Source: Clostridia bacterium (GTDB taxonomy: Bacteria; Bacillota; Clostridia; UBA1381). From it: 64,000 bases of DNA. A program made the position numbers and the translations under genes. Numbering within the stretch: position 1 is the stretch's first letter; each line of letters opens with the position of its first letter. Below are positions 51,407-60,600 of this stretch, piece after piece. Location of the stretch: assembly GCA_017935675.1 (NCBI GenBank), contig JAGBHE010000053.1, positions 1 through 64,000 of the forward strand. Direction: 5' to 3'. The notes under the pieces are model-generated. The model saw only the letters and a list, made by a program, of their open reading frames with translations. It was not told the DNA's origin and did no database searches.

Positions 51407-52551
51407 TGAAGGTTTCCCTTGTTTCCTGCGACACATATCCGCAGTGCTACGAGAGGATAAAAAAATCCGTTGACCTTCTCGGAGGAATAACGGCTTTTAT
51501 AAACAAAGGAGACAGAGTTGTAATAAAGCCGAACTTTGTTTCACGGAAAAATCCGGATGAAGCGGCAACAACGCATCCCGATGTAATCAGGGCGGTTATA
51601 CGTCTTGTATCAGAGGCAGGCGGGGAACCGATTATTGCCGAAAGCCCCGGAGGGCCTTATAATCATGCTGCTTTGAAAAGTATTTATTCCGGCTGCGGTG
51701 CCGGCAGGGCCGCGGAGGGAACAAACGCAGTATTAAACTACGACACAGGGTTCAGAAAGGTAATGCTGCCGAACGGACAGACAATAAAAAGCACAACCGT
51801 TATAAATCCTGTCCTTGACGCAGATAAGGTCATATCCGTTGCAAAGCTCAAAACCCACGCCATGACAGCTTACACGGGAGCAGTTAAAAATCTTTTCGGG
51901 TGCATACCGGGAACTCACAAAGCGGAGCTGCATTTCAGACTTGATGACAGAGACGCTTTCTGCTCAATGCTTGTTGACCTTTATGAATTTATAAATCCGT
52001 GCCTGTGCATCATGGACGGCGTATGGGGCATGGAGGGTGACGGTCCCACTGCCGGAGTAAACAGGCATATGGGAGTAATCCTTGCATCGGCAAACGGTCA
52101 TGCCCTTGACCTTGCCGCAGCCCACATTATCGGATATTCCTCCCATGAGGTCCCGACCCTGAAAAACGCCTGTGACCGCGGTCTTATACCACGGACTGCA
52201 CAGGAGCTTGAAATTTTGGGAGACAGCCTCAGTGAGCATATGATGCCTGACGTAGTCAAACCGGAAAGCCATTTTAACCTGCTCAGGCTTTTATCGCTTC
52301 CTCCGGGGCTGAACAAAAAAATCACAGCCATGCTGTCCGCCTCACCAAAGCCCGATATTGAAAAATGTGTCGGCTGCGGCGAATGTATGCGCTGCTGCCC
52401 GCCGGGCGCAATTGAAATGAAAAATAATAAGCCTGTCATAAACGAGGGAAAATGCATAAAATGCTTTTGCTGTCAGGAGCTTTGCCCGAAAAAGGCGATG
52501 AAAATACACCGCTCCGTCATGAACAGGCTTATGCTTAAGCTGCTGAAGTAA
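51406..52551 (+). CDS. DUF362-domain protein with two 4Fe-4S clusters
   Basis: 381 residues. A DUF362 domain (DRVVIKPNFVSRKNPDEAA, TTHPDVIRAV, KLKTHAMTAYTGAVKNLFG) covers about 1-290. The C-terminus has two 4Fe-4S ferredoxin motifs, CVGCGECMRCCPPGA and CIKCFCCQELCPKKA. Its biochemical role is not established; such proteins are taken to be redox-active. It overlaps fbp by one base (TAATG), so they are co-translated, perhaps only for operon reasons. A 14-bp hairpin follows directly. Confidence 0.9.
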   Translation: MKVSLVSCDTYPQCYERIKKSVDLLGGITAFINKGDRVVIKPNFVSRKNPDEAATTHPDVIRAVIRLVSEAGGEPIIAESPGGPYNHAALKSIYSGCGAGRAAEGTNAVLNYDTGFRKVMLPNGQTIKSTTVINPVLDADKVISVAKLKTHAMTAYTGAVKNLFGCIPGTHKAELHFRLDDRDAFCSMLVDLYEFINPCLCIMDGVWGMEGDGPTAGVNRHMGVILASANGHALDLAAAHIIGYSSHEVPTLKNACDRGLIPRTAQELEILGDSLSEHMMPDVVKPESHFNLLRLLSLPPGLNKKITAMLSASPKPDIEKCVGCGECMRCCPPGAIEMKNNKPVINEGKCIKCFCCQELCPKKAMKIHRSVMNRLMLKLLK

Positions 52552-52552
52552 G

Positions 52553-52585
52553 GTGCAGCGGAAGCGTTTATCGCTTCCGCTGCAC
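52553..52585. other. Strong hairpin after the DUF362 gene
   Basis: A perfect 14-bp stem, GTGCAGCGGAAGCG (52553-52566) with its complement (52572-52585), loop TTTAT. No T-run follows, so it may stabilise the mRNA end or act as a non-classical terminator. Confidence 0.6.
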
Positions 52586-52655
52586 TCAGACTGTATAGGT
52601 GGTTTTCCAAAGTAAGGTACAAACCTTAAATTTTTTTAAACAATAAAAAATACTA

Positions 52656-52684
52656 TTTACATATAAAAGATAATATGATAAAAT
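52656..52684 (+). promoter_or_regulatory. Promoter of the phosphodiester glycosidase gene
   Basis: TTTACA (52656-52661), a 17-bp spacer and TAAAAT (52679-52684), about 41 bp ahead of the TTG start, with GGAGGAGG between. Confidence 0.55.
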
Positions 52685-52725
52685 AAACAGGTGTTGATTG
52701 CTTTTAACGGAGGAGGAGCTTTTAA

Positions 52726-55020
52726 TTGAAAATAAAAAAAAGGACTATAATACTTTTATCATGCATATTAATATTTGCACTTGAAATAAATGTCCTGGCG
52801 GACATACTCGGTGAAATAATCGGCGGTTACAATACCGGCATGGGCGGAAAAACCGAATTTTATCATAACATTTACAAAAACGGAGAAACATATCAAAGAG
52901 AATACTATGTGGAATATGAGCCGAATCCCTCGGTTGTTCCCATTGTTGTAAACGGCGACTCAATCTACGGAAAAAGAAATATAAATCAGGCGATAAGCTA
53001 TATGCAGAAAAACGGCATGAAGCCGCTTATCGGAATAAACGCTGATTATTTTTCGTTTAAAACAGGAATACCTATGGGGCACACAATAATGGACGGGGAG
53101 CTTGTGACCATGGATACGACAGGTCAGAACGCTATTGGCTTCAATGCTGACGGAACAGGATTTATTTCCTGGCTTCAGATACAAGGCACCTTTACAAAGG
53201 CGGACGGAACACAAATGTTTCTTGACTGTATAAACAAATGGTGTCAGCCTACCATAAGCGCAAGCTATCTGCTTACCGATAAGTTCTCCTCCTCAACAAA
53301 AACCTCCGGAAGCTGTAAATTCGTCATTTTCTCACCAGTCAGCGGCAAGCTCTCAATCGGAAGCAGTGTTACCCTGCGCGTTGATGAAAAATTCGATTAT
53401 GATGGAGAAATTGCAATCCCTGACGGAAAATATGTACTCGTAATGACAAATACCTACGGTGATCCGTCAAAGCTTGCATTTATGGACAGTCTTGAAATCG
53501 GTTCGGAAATCACGCTGAGCAATGAAGCTGTTTATGACAAAGAGCTTTGGGCAAATGCAGTAAACGGCATGGGAAGTGTGGGCGGAAGGCTTATTGAAAA
53601 CGGGACGGTAAACTCAAATTTTGAAGCCGGCACCGCACCGCGTACAGCTGTCGGCGTAAAAGCGGACGGGAAGCTGATATTCTATGTCATTGACGGACGC
53701 CAGAAAGGCTTCAGCACCGGTGTACAAATTAAAACGCTTGCAAAGCGCATGGCTGAACTTGGCTGTGTTAACGCTATAAATCTTGACGGCGGCGGTTCAA
53801 CGGCAATAGCCGGAATATTCCCCGGCAGTGATGAATATTCGGTTATTAACAGTCCTTCCGAGGGCACTCTCCGAAGCTGTGCAAATTATATTTTTCTGAA
53901 AGACGAACGAACCCCTACAGGTGACGGAGAGTTTTTCTATTTTGACAATATGACAGAAAACAGAAACTACCTTTCGGGTTATGTCGATACGATAAATGTT
54001 ACCCGTGTTATTGACACGGGCGGCTATGATGTTGATTTATCAACCCTGACCTTTACAGCCGACAATCCGGGGTATACAAATATCACGACAAACAATAACA
54101 CAGCCGTCATCTCCGGCTCGGGAGAGGGCTATGTGGTGGTTCATGCAGGAGGAGGATTTAAATATCTTACCTATAGTATTTATGATACTCCCGATGAAAT
54201 AACCGTTCATGCGTATAATCTTCCCATATCCGAGCTTTCATACAGTGTGGGGGACAGCTTCGGAACGGATATTGATGCAAAGGCATTTGTAAATACGGTT
54301 GAGCTTAATTCAATGGATTCCTGCTTCAACTGGAGCTGTGACGAGGCAATAGGGACAATTGACCAAAACGGATACTTTGTGCCGGACACCTCCGCGCCAA
54401 AATCAGGCTCGGTATATATCCGCGCAGGAGAAAAAACCCTTGAAATACCCATTGTTATAAGAGAGCGTGAGGTGTTCTCCGACATGGGCTCCCACTGGGC
54501 AAAGGATTATGCCAAAACGCTGTACAAAGAAGGTATAATCACCGGAGAAAATACGGAAAACGGGCTTGTTTACAGACCTGACAGCAATATTACAAGAGGT
54601 GAGTTTGCGGTTATAATTTCAAGATATCTGAATCTTGACACCTCCTCCTACGAGGATTACGGTTTTGCGGACAGCGGAAATATCCCCGATTGGCAAAGGC
54701 CTGCCGCCAATGCCGCGGCATCTCTCGGAATTATAACAGGCAAGCAGACCGAAGCAGGTGTTACCTTCTCCGGTTCAGACAGCCTGACAAGAGCTGAAGC
54801 AATAGCAATTCTCGGAAGGATTTCAAAAAATGACACTGAATTTCCGGATACAAATTTCTCGGACAGCGGCAGCATTCCGGACTATGCGAAAGCTTCGGTT
54901 CGGCTTCTTGTAGGTCTTGGCATAGTAAACGGCTACGAGGACGGAACTCTTCGCCCCGGCGGAAGCATTACCCGCGGCGAATGTGCGAAAATGATATGCA
55001 AATGCATAGATTTACTGTAA
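52726..55020 (+). CDS. SLH-anchored phosphodiester glycosidase (NAGPA domain)
   Basis: 764 residues, TTG start behind GGAGGAGG. Signal sequence (RTIILLSCILIFALEINVLA). A NAGPA/phosphodiester glycosidase domain (about 85-395) shows GINADYFS, GHTIMDGEL, GVKADGKLIFYVIDGRQ and the family's NLDGGGSTAI. Beta domains follow (about 400-580), then three C-terminal SLH repeats (FSDMGSHWAKDYAKTLYK; FADSGNIPDWQ; FSDSGSIPDYAKASV) that fix it to cell-wall polymer. Related enzymes cleave GlcNAc-1-phosphodiesters, for example in teichoic acid or spore cortex/wall metabolism; the true substrate here is unknown. Confidence 0.88.
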   Translation: MKIKKRTIILLSCILIFALEINVLADILGEIIGGYNTGMGGKTEFYHNIYKNGETYQREYYVEYEPNPSVVPIVVNGDSIYGKRNINQAISYMQKNGMKPLIGINADYFSFKTGIPMGHTIMDGELVTMDTTGQNAIGFNADGTGFISWLQIQGTFTKADGTQMFLDCINKWCQPTISASYLLTDKFSSSTKTSGSCKFVIFSPVSGKLSIGSSVTLRVDEKFDYDGEIAIPDGKYVLVMTNTYGDPSKLAFMDSLEIGSEITLSNEAVYDKELWANAVNGMGSVGGRLIENGTVNSNFEAGTAPRTAVGVKADGKLIFYVIDGRQKGFSTGVQIKTLAKRMAELGCVNAINLDGGGSTAIAGIFPGSDEYSVINSPSEGTLRSCANYIFLKDERTPTGDGEFFYFDNMTENRNYLSGYVDTINVTRVIDTGGYDVDLSTLTFTADNPGYTNITTNNNTAVISGSGEGYVVVHAGGGFKYLTYSIYDTPDEITVHAYNLPISELSYSVGDSFGTDIDAKAFVNTVELNSMDSCFNWSCDEAIGTIDQNGYFVPDTSAPKSGSVYIRAGEKTLEIPIVIREREVFSDMGSHWAKDYAKTLYKEGIITGENTENGLVYRPDSNITRGEFAVIISRYLNLDTSSYEDYGFADSGNIPDWQRPAANAAASLGIITGKQTEAGVTFSGSDSLTRAEAIAILGRISKNDTEFPDTNFSDSGSIPDYAKASVRLLVGLGIVNGYEDGTLRPGGSITRGECAKMICKCIDLL

Positions 55021-55027
55021 AAAGCTT

Positions 55028-55062
55028 AAGAAGCGTGAAGGCACTGCACCTTCACGCTTCTT
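55028..55062. terminator. Bidirectional terminator, convergent genes
   Basis: AAGAAGCGTGAAGG (55028-55041) pairs with CCTTCACGCTTCTT (55049-55062), followed by TTAGTTATATT. It separates the SLH glycosidase from the convergent GH105 operon. Confidence 0.8.
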
Positions 55063-55071
55063 TTAGTTATA

Positions 55072-56085
55072 TTATCTTTCCAGATACCTTATAAACTCAC
55101 GGCATATAAGCAAATAGGTTCCTACTGCGTAATCGTTTTCCGCGTCCTTATCTATGGGGCCGGGCCTGTCTGCCACCACCTGAACATAGCCGATTTTTCC
55201 GCAGTCCGTAAGGGCTGTTTTATTTATCCCTTCAAAACCGGCAATTGCGTATTTCAGATAGCTTTCGTCAAGGATTCCGAGATTTATTCCGAGCATAAGC
55301 CCGTACGTTATCAGCGCTGTTCCGCTTGTTTCCGGGGAATCGTATGCCTTCGGCTCACAAATATCGCAATGCCAGAAGCCGTCCGGCTGCTGATATTTTA
55401 CAAGAGATGCCGCCATACCCTTAAATATCTGCTCATACTCACTGTAATAAGCATTTGTTTTTGGCAAAACTTCAAGGGTTCTGCCGATTCCGGCAAATAC
55501 CCAGCCGTTGCCTCTGCCCCAGAATATTTTTCCTCCGAAGGTGCCGCGTGCTGCCTCAGGCAGAAACCTTTCGTCACGGTACCATAAATGCTCCTCTGTA
55601 TCGTAGCACCGACGCTCGGTTTTTGAGTTATAAAACAGCCTGTGTACCTTTTCAAAATACCGCTCATCCTTAAGCTTAACACCCATCATGTTGTAAAATG
55701 GCAGAGCCATGTAGATTGTGTCAACCCACCACCAGTAATCATTGTCAGGATCATTCAGAACAATTTCCATATCCCTTATAAGGTTATCCATCGTTCCCGC
55801 ACCGGGAACAAGCTCCATCAGCCGCAGATAGGTCTGACCGCATATCTTGTTGTCCGCATTTCTGTGTGTTTTCGGCTTGCCGCTGTTATAAAAGCTCCAG
55901 TTGTTGTCCTCTGCCCATTTAAGAGCGTAGTCAAGATACTCTTTTTTCCCGAGAATATCATATGCCGCCATGCAGCCGAGAAAATACGCGCCGCGCTCCC
56001 ATGCGCAGTCTCCGCTCCCCGGATTCTTTCTTATCCAGTAATCGTTTACCTTTTCCGCAAGGGCTTTTATTTCATCTGTTGTCAT
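55072..56085 (-). CDS. Unsaturated glycuronyl hydrolase, GH105
   Basis: 337 residues, no signal peptide. (alpha/alpha)6 barrel motifs of the YteR/YesR group: WERGAYFLGCMAAYD, candidate catalytic Asp about residue 122 in WVDTIYMALPF, and WGRGNGWVFAGIGRTLEVLP followed by ETSGTALITYGL. Family enzymes remove the unsaturated uronic acid left at the end of oligosaccharides by polysaccharide lyases, such as rhamnogalacturonan fragments. It is slightly shorter than B. subtilis YteR (373). It lies 13 bp after a sugar-binding lipoprotein gene and last in the operon with the heparinase-type lyase. Confidence 0.9.
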   Translation of the reverse strand: MTTDEIKALAEKVNDYWIRKNPGSGDCAWERGAYFLGCMAAYDILGKKEYLDYALKWAEDNNWSFYNSGKPKTHRNADNKICGQTYLRLMELVPGAGTMDNLIRDMEIVLNDPDNDYWWWVDTIYMALPFYNMMGVKLKDERYFEKVHRLFYNSKTERRCYDTEEHLWYRDERFLPEAARGTFGGKIFWGRGNGWVFAGIGRTLEVLPKTNAYYSEYEQIFKGMAASLVKYQQPDGFWHCDICEPKAYDSPETSGTALITYGLMLGINLGILDESYLKYAIAGFEGINKTALTDCGKIGYVQVVADRPGPIDKDAENDYAVGTYLLICREFIRYLER

Positions 56086-56098
56086 AGTCAGGTATTCC

Positions 56099-57628
56099 TC
56101 ATTTCATTTTCATATATCTGTCATATGCTGCCTGCTGAATTTCCTCTGCTTCTTTCAGACCCATTTTATACATTTCATCAACATACGCATCAAAGGTTGA
56201 TTCAACATCCTTTGAGCCGAAAATCCACTGCTGGCAGATTTCACTTCTGTATGTGTCAATATTTGTCATTATCTCATTTAATCTGCTAAACTCCTCCTCG
56301 GTATATGATACCGGCGGGAACTTGGGAACAAGCATATTATTGTTGATATAAAGGTCAATACCCTCTCTCGCCTCATCGTTAATCCACTGCTCCTCATATC
56401 TGAAATCCTGCTCATAAGCAAGACCGCAGGCTCCTGCTTCGTTAAGAATGTTAATAGCAGTCTTATCGCCGTGAATTACATAATCCTTGAATATCGGCTC
56501 TCCGTCAATCATGTCATATTGCTCGCCCTCAATACCGAAGTTCATGAAAAGTCCGCCCTTTTCCGAGAAAAGGAAGTCAAGAAGACCGATTGCATACTCC
56601 TTGTTTTCTGAGTTTTCTCCTATTGCAACGCCCTGTGCTATGGCAACATCACGCCTTGTGTACTCCTTGTTTCCTTCATTGGGCGGTGCAAAAGCAACAA
56701 GCTTAAAGCCCGGAATGTCCTCCTTGAGAATATCATTAAACTGTGTTGTACTGCCGAACCAATCGTGAATAACGCCGCCTACATTGTCACCGAACAGCTT
56801 ATCACGGGATTTTGCGCCTCTTGTGTATATCTCCTTGTCAATAAGACCTTCGTCATACCACTTAGCCATGTTGATATAAGCCGTTTTAAATTCAGGACGT
56901 GCAGGTCCGTAGAAGACCTTATCATTTTCCATATTCCATTCGGGAGTGGCGTTAAAAATAAATGTAAGGTCATCTATTGTGCCGAATCTTGAAAGATACG
57001 GGGTTTCGTCCTTGCTGCCGTTTCCGTTTGGGTCATTCTCACGGAATGCCTTAAGCACCTGATAAAATTCCTCAGGATTTGTCGGAGCCTTCAGTCCTAA
57101 CTTGTCAAGCCAGTCCTGTCTGATAAACCAACCGGCGGCTACAGTATCGGGATTGACTCCGCACATATAATACATATGCCCGTCATAGTTGCTTATAAAG
57201 GATTTTATCTCAGGTCTGTCAATCACCTTTTTCAGACTTGGAGTTTTATCGCTGAGAAGCTCGTCAATCCTTGCAAAAGCACCTTCAGGGCCGTATTCGT
57301 TTGCAAAGGTTTTCATTTTGTTACTGAATATAAGGTCAGGAATTTCCCCTGACATCAGCATTACGTTAAGCGCCGTGTCCGCATCGCTGTTTGAGGATGA
57401 GGAAACTGTTTTTATTTTAATATTAGTAAGCTCAGAAATTTTCTGCCACACAGGTGTATCGTCAATTTTTGTATCCGTCACGGCAAAAAGGGTAAGCTCT
57501 GTCATTTTCGGAGCAATGAGATATTCCGAATCGGCATTTCCGCCGTTAGCGCCGCCTCCGCCGTTTGAACAGGATGCAAGAACCCCGGTAAGCAAAACGA
57601 GGCTTAGCACACAAGTTATTTTTTTCAT
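56099..57628 (-). CDS. Extracellular solute-binding lipoprotein (LplA/YtcQ-like), orphan
   Basis: 509 residues. Lipobox LASC (Cys about 20) followed by a Gly/Asn linker, then a family 1 solute-binding protein of the LipO type (WQKISELTNIKIKTV, RQDWLDKLGLKAPTNPEEFYQVL, a calcium-loop-like NDPNGNGSKDETPY). Such proteins bind oligosaccharides for ABC importers whose permeases are usually adjacent; here both neighbours are enzymes. The permeases may lie beyond the window, or it may share those at 21745-23586. AAAGGA precedes the ATG. Confidence 0.9.
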   Translation of the reverse strand: MKKITCVLSLVLLTGVLASCSNGGGGANGGNADSEYLIAPKMTELTLFAVTDTKIDDTPVWQKISELTNIKIKTVSSSSNSDADTALNVMLMSGEIPDLIFSNKMKTFANEYGPEGAFARIDELLSDKTPSLKKVIDRPEIKSFISNYDGHMYYMCGVNPDTVAAGWFIRQDWLDKLGLKAPTNPEEFYQVLKAFRENDPNGNGSKDETPYLSRFGTIDDLTFIFNATPEWNMENDKVFYGPARPEFKTAYINMAKWYDEGLIDKEIYTRGAKSRDKLFGDNVGGVIHDWFGSTTQFNDILKEDIPGFKLVAFAPPNEGNKEYTRRDVAIAQGVAIGENSENKEYAIGLLDFLFSEKGGLFMNFGIEGEQYDMIDGEPIFKDYVIHGDKTAINILNEAGACGLAYEQDFRYEEQWINDEAREGIDLYINNNMLVPKFPPVSYTEEEFSRLNEIMTNIDTYRSEICQQWIFGSKDVESTFDAYVDEMYKMGLKEAEEIQQAAYDRYMKMK

Positions 57629-57630
57629 AA

Positions 57631-60600
57631 TTATTTCCTTTCTGTAATATATACGTCCGTTTTCGGCTTTAAGCCTTGTGTTGAATCAAGTATGATTATC
57701 TTTATGGTATCGCAGTCGTACTTTTTATCATAAGTAATTTTATAGCTGTTCTCCCGTGAGGTCAGCTCCGCATCAAGGGACGTAAGCCCCGTAAGACGTC
57801 CGCCGCTGTAAAATGCCGCCAATGCTGTACAACTGCTGTCCTTCAATGACAGAGCTGTAAATCCGGCGCTCACTTCATCTGCAAACACCTCTCCGAACCG
57901 CTCATCGCTGAAATATCCGCCGGTATGGCAAATAACCTCATCCGCCTGAGCATTTCCGCTCAGTAAGAAGCCGTGAGCAGTTCCTAAAGCTGTAATTGCC
58001 GATCCGCCAACACCTGATATCAGCTGTCCGTCAATATAAACATCGCAGTAGCTTTTTCCCGGATATACCGTAACCGCAAGCTCATGAGCAGCCTCATACC
58101 CGAAGCCTTCACTTGTAAACAATCGTACAGCTTCTTTGCCGTCCTTTGCGAAAATCTCAAAATCCCCATCTGCCGACAGCCGGTATTTCACCGTCACAGG
58201 CACAAATGACGGAGCGTTAAGAGATATTTCATTTTCTCTGCCGCGGTAAAGCAGCTCTCCGATGCCGAATACCGGCATATACAGCTTCTCGTCCTGAGCA
58301 GTTGTTATAACAAGATACTTATCTGAAAATCCCTCTGTCTTAAGCTGAATATTCTTTATGTTTTTCTTGCCGAGCTTTGACAGATAAGAAGCAGAAATAT
58401 CATCGGGGCTGTCATAGTAGGACAAAAGTCCGCCCCCCACAGCAATATACTTGTTAAATTGCCGAACAGTGCTGAGAAGGGTAACTGCGGAGGGTACATA
58501 CTCCGGATTAAATTCTGCATACAAATCATCGATATACGCACATTCCGCAAAAATCCCCGAAATACAATCAGGCACCGGCATTTCCCTTTTGTCGGCTGTA
58601 AGCTTATTATCGACATAGACGGAATAAGTATTTTCCCCTCCTGCCGTTATAAAAAAGTCAAGCTTATACCATTTGTTTTTCATAAATCGAAAGCTGTCCC
58701 CTGCCTCCGGGAAAGAAATCAAATCCCTGTCCGAAGCTCCGCCGCCTGTTCTTCCCTTGATTTTAACTGCGCCGCCACTCTCCGGAAAAGACGCATAAAA
58801 GCTAAGCCGAAGAGACTGCTTATCGGAAGACAGCTCCGCATCAACAGGCACAAACAGATTTTCACCGAATATGCTTGTATCCTCTGCCTCTCGTCCGAAC
58901 AAGCCTCCGCCTGAGGATAAATCGGTAAAGCTTTCGTCCTTCAAAGGAAGCTTAAAGGACGAAATATCAGGTATACTGTCTATACCCTCTCCGGCCGGAG
59001 AAAGCTTTACGGTTATTTCCGCCCTGTCTGCTCCGCTTATATTGATGCAAAGCTTTGAAATTCCCGTATTGTCCGACTGTACAGCCACCGGCGAGGTTTC
59101 CATCGGCTCAGCCGCTGTTGCGTAAATCTGTGCGTCCGCACAGGTTGTACGACATACAACATTTATACTTTTACCGTTTTTTGTAAGGACAAAACTCCCG
59201 TCTCCGAGGTCTTTTACTGCCGCATCGGTATGCATAAACCAGAGCACCTCCGACTTTTCCTTCAGAACAAGCTCGTCATGTATTGTAAGGGACCTTCTGT
59301 TATCACCGAGATAAAAGCTTCTTTCCGCCTTTTCCGCTTCGCTGTACATGCTCGTCAAATCAATCGCCGCATATGCACCGGAGGCTGCTAATTCAAATGC
59401 CGTTACAGGTGCAAAGCCGGAATTGAGCTGTCCGGGGTTCTCTGAGGGATTTATTGTAAGAGTATTATGCCCCTCACTCCTGATTCTGTACATACCGGTT
59501 TTCCCGTACTCTGCAGAAGCATTGTAATCCTCAGGTCCAAGATCCATAGCCCATCTCTCGCCGAGAACGTCATAAACAAATGCTCCGGCATCATAATGAT
59601 AATGCGCCCCCTCTGTTTCTCCGCCATGTGCCGAGAAAAACACAGGACCGTTATCACCGATATTTCCGCGAAGTGTTATCCCTTCAATTCCGCGGCAATA
59701 AACATCTCTTTTACCTTTATATATTTCCGTGCCCGCTGTCAGAAAGCACATATCCTCAACCTGAGGCGTCATACCGTATTCAAGGATAAATTTAAGTCTG
59801 ATTTTTTTAAAATCCTCATTATCGTACGCATCTGCAAGATATGACAGTGCAGGCGGCGCATAAAAATCCTGCTTTGCATCATGGAAATTATTTATTCCCT
59901 GCTCCCCGGTGAAATCATCACCGAAATACCCGAATTTATCCATTCCCGAAAAGCCCTCAAGCTCAGAAGGCTCTCCTGCCGCAATTTTATAGCTTGCCAG
60001 AAATCTTGTAAGATATGTAAGATAATATGACCAATAGCCTACACCTTCGTGCCACGCGCCGTCAGGTCCTGTCTCGTATACGGCATACTCCATGCATCTT
60101 ATGCTGTTTTTCAAAAGCTCCGATAAAAAATCCTCGTCACGTTCAAAAAAGGACAATGCCGCACAGGCAAGCGAGCCGTTGCAGACTCCGTTCCAGTTTG
60201 TTTCCGTTGCGGCAAAAAAGGGATTTATGCAGCCTTCCTGCATTTTGTATGCCTTATCAGCTTCCAAAAGTGCAAATTTCTTTACTGCCGCATATATCTT
60301 ATCCTTCATATCCTCGCTGAGATAATCGCAGCACCAGTCATAGTAAAGGGCAAAAGCAAAGCTCATAACACCTGTATCAAGGAAATGATTTGACGCATTC
60401 CAGTCGGGGAAAGCGCATGCCGCTTCAATTTCACGCCGGCCTCTTTCAGCATATTTTGTATCACCTGTAAGTCGGTATGCGTATGACAAGACAAGCACCC
60501 TTGACTCAACTGCGTTACATGTATCCAAAAGCCTCAGCCCGTCAGGCTTTTCATATACCGCAACAGGCTCATTAATACAGTTATCCGCACGTTTTATCAG

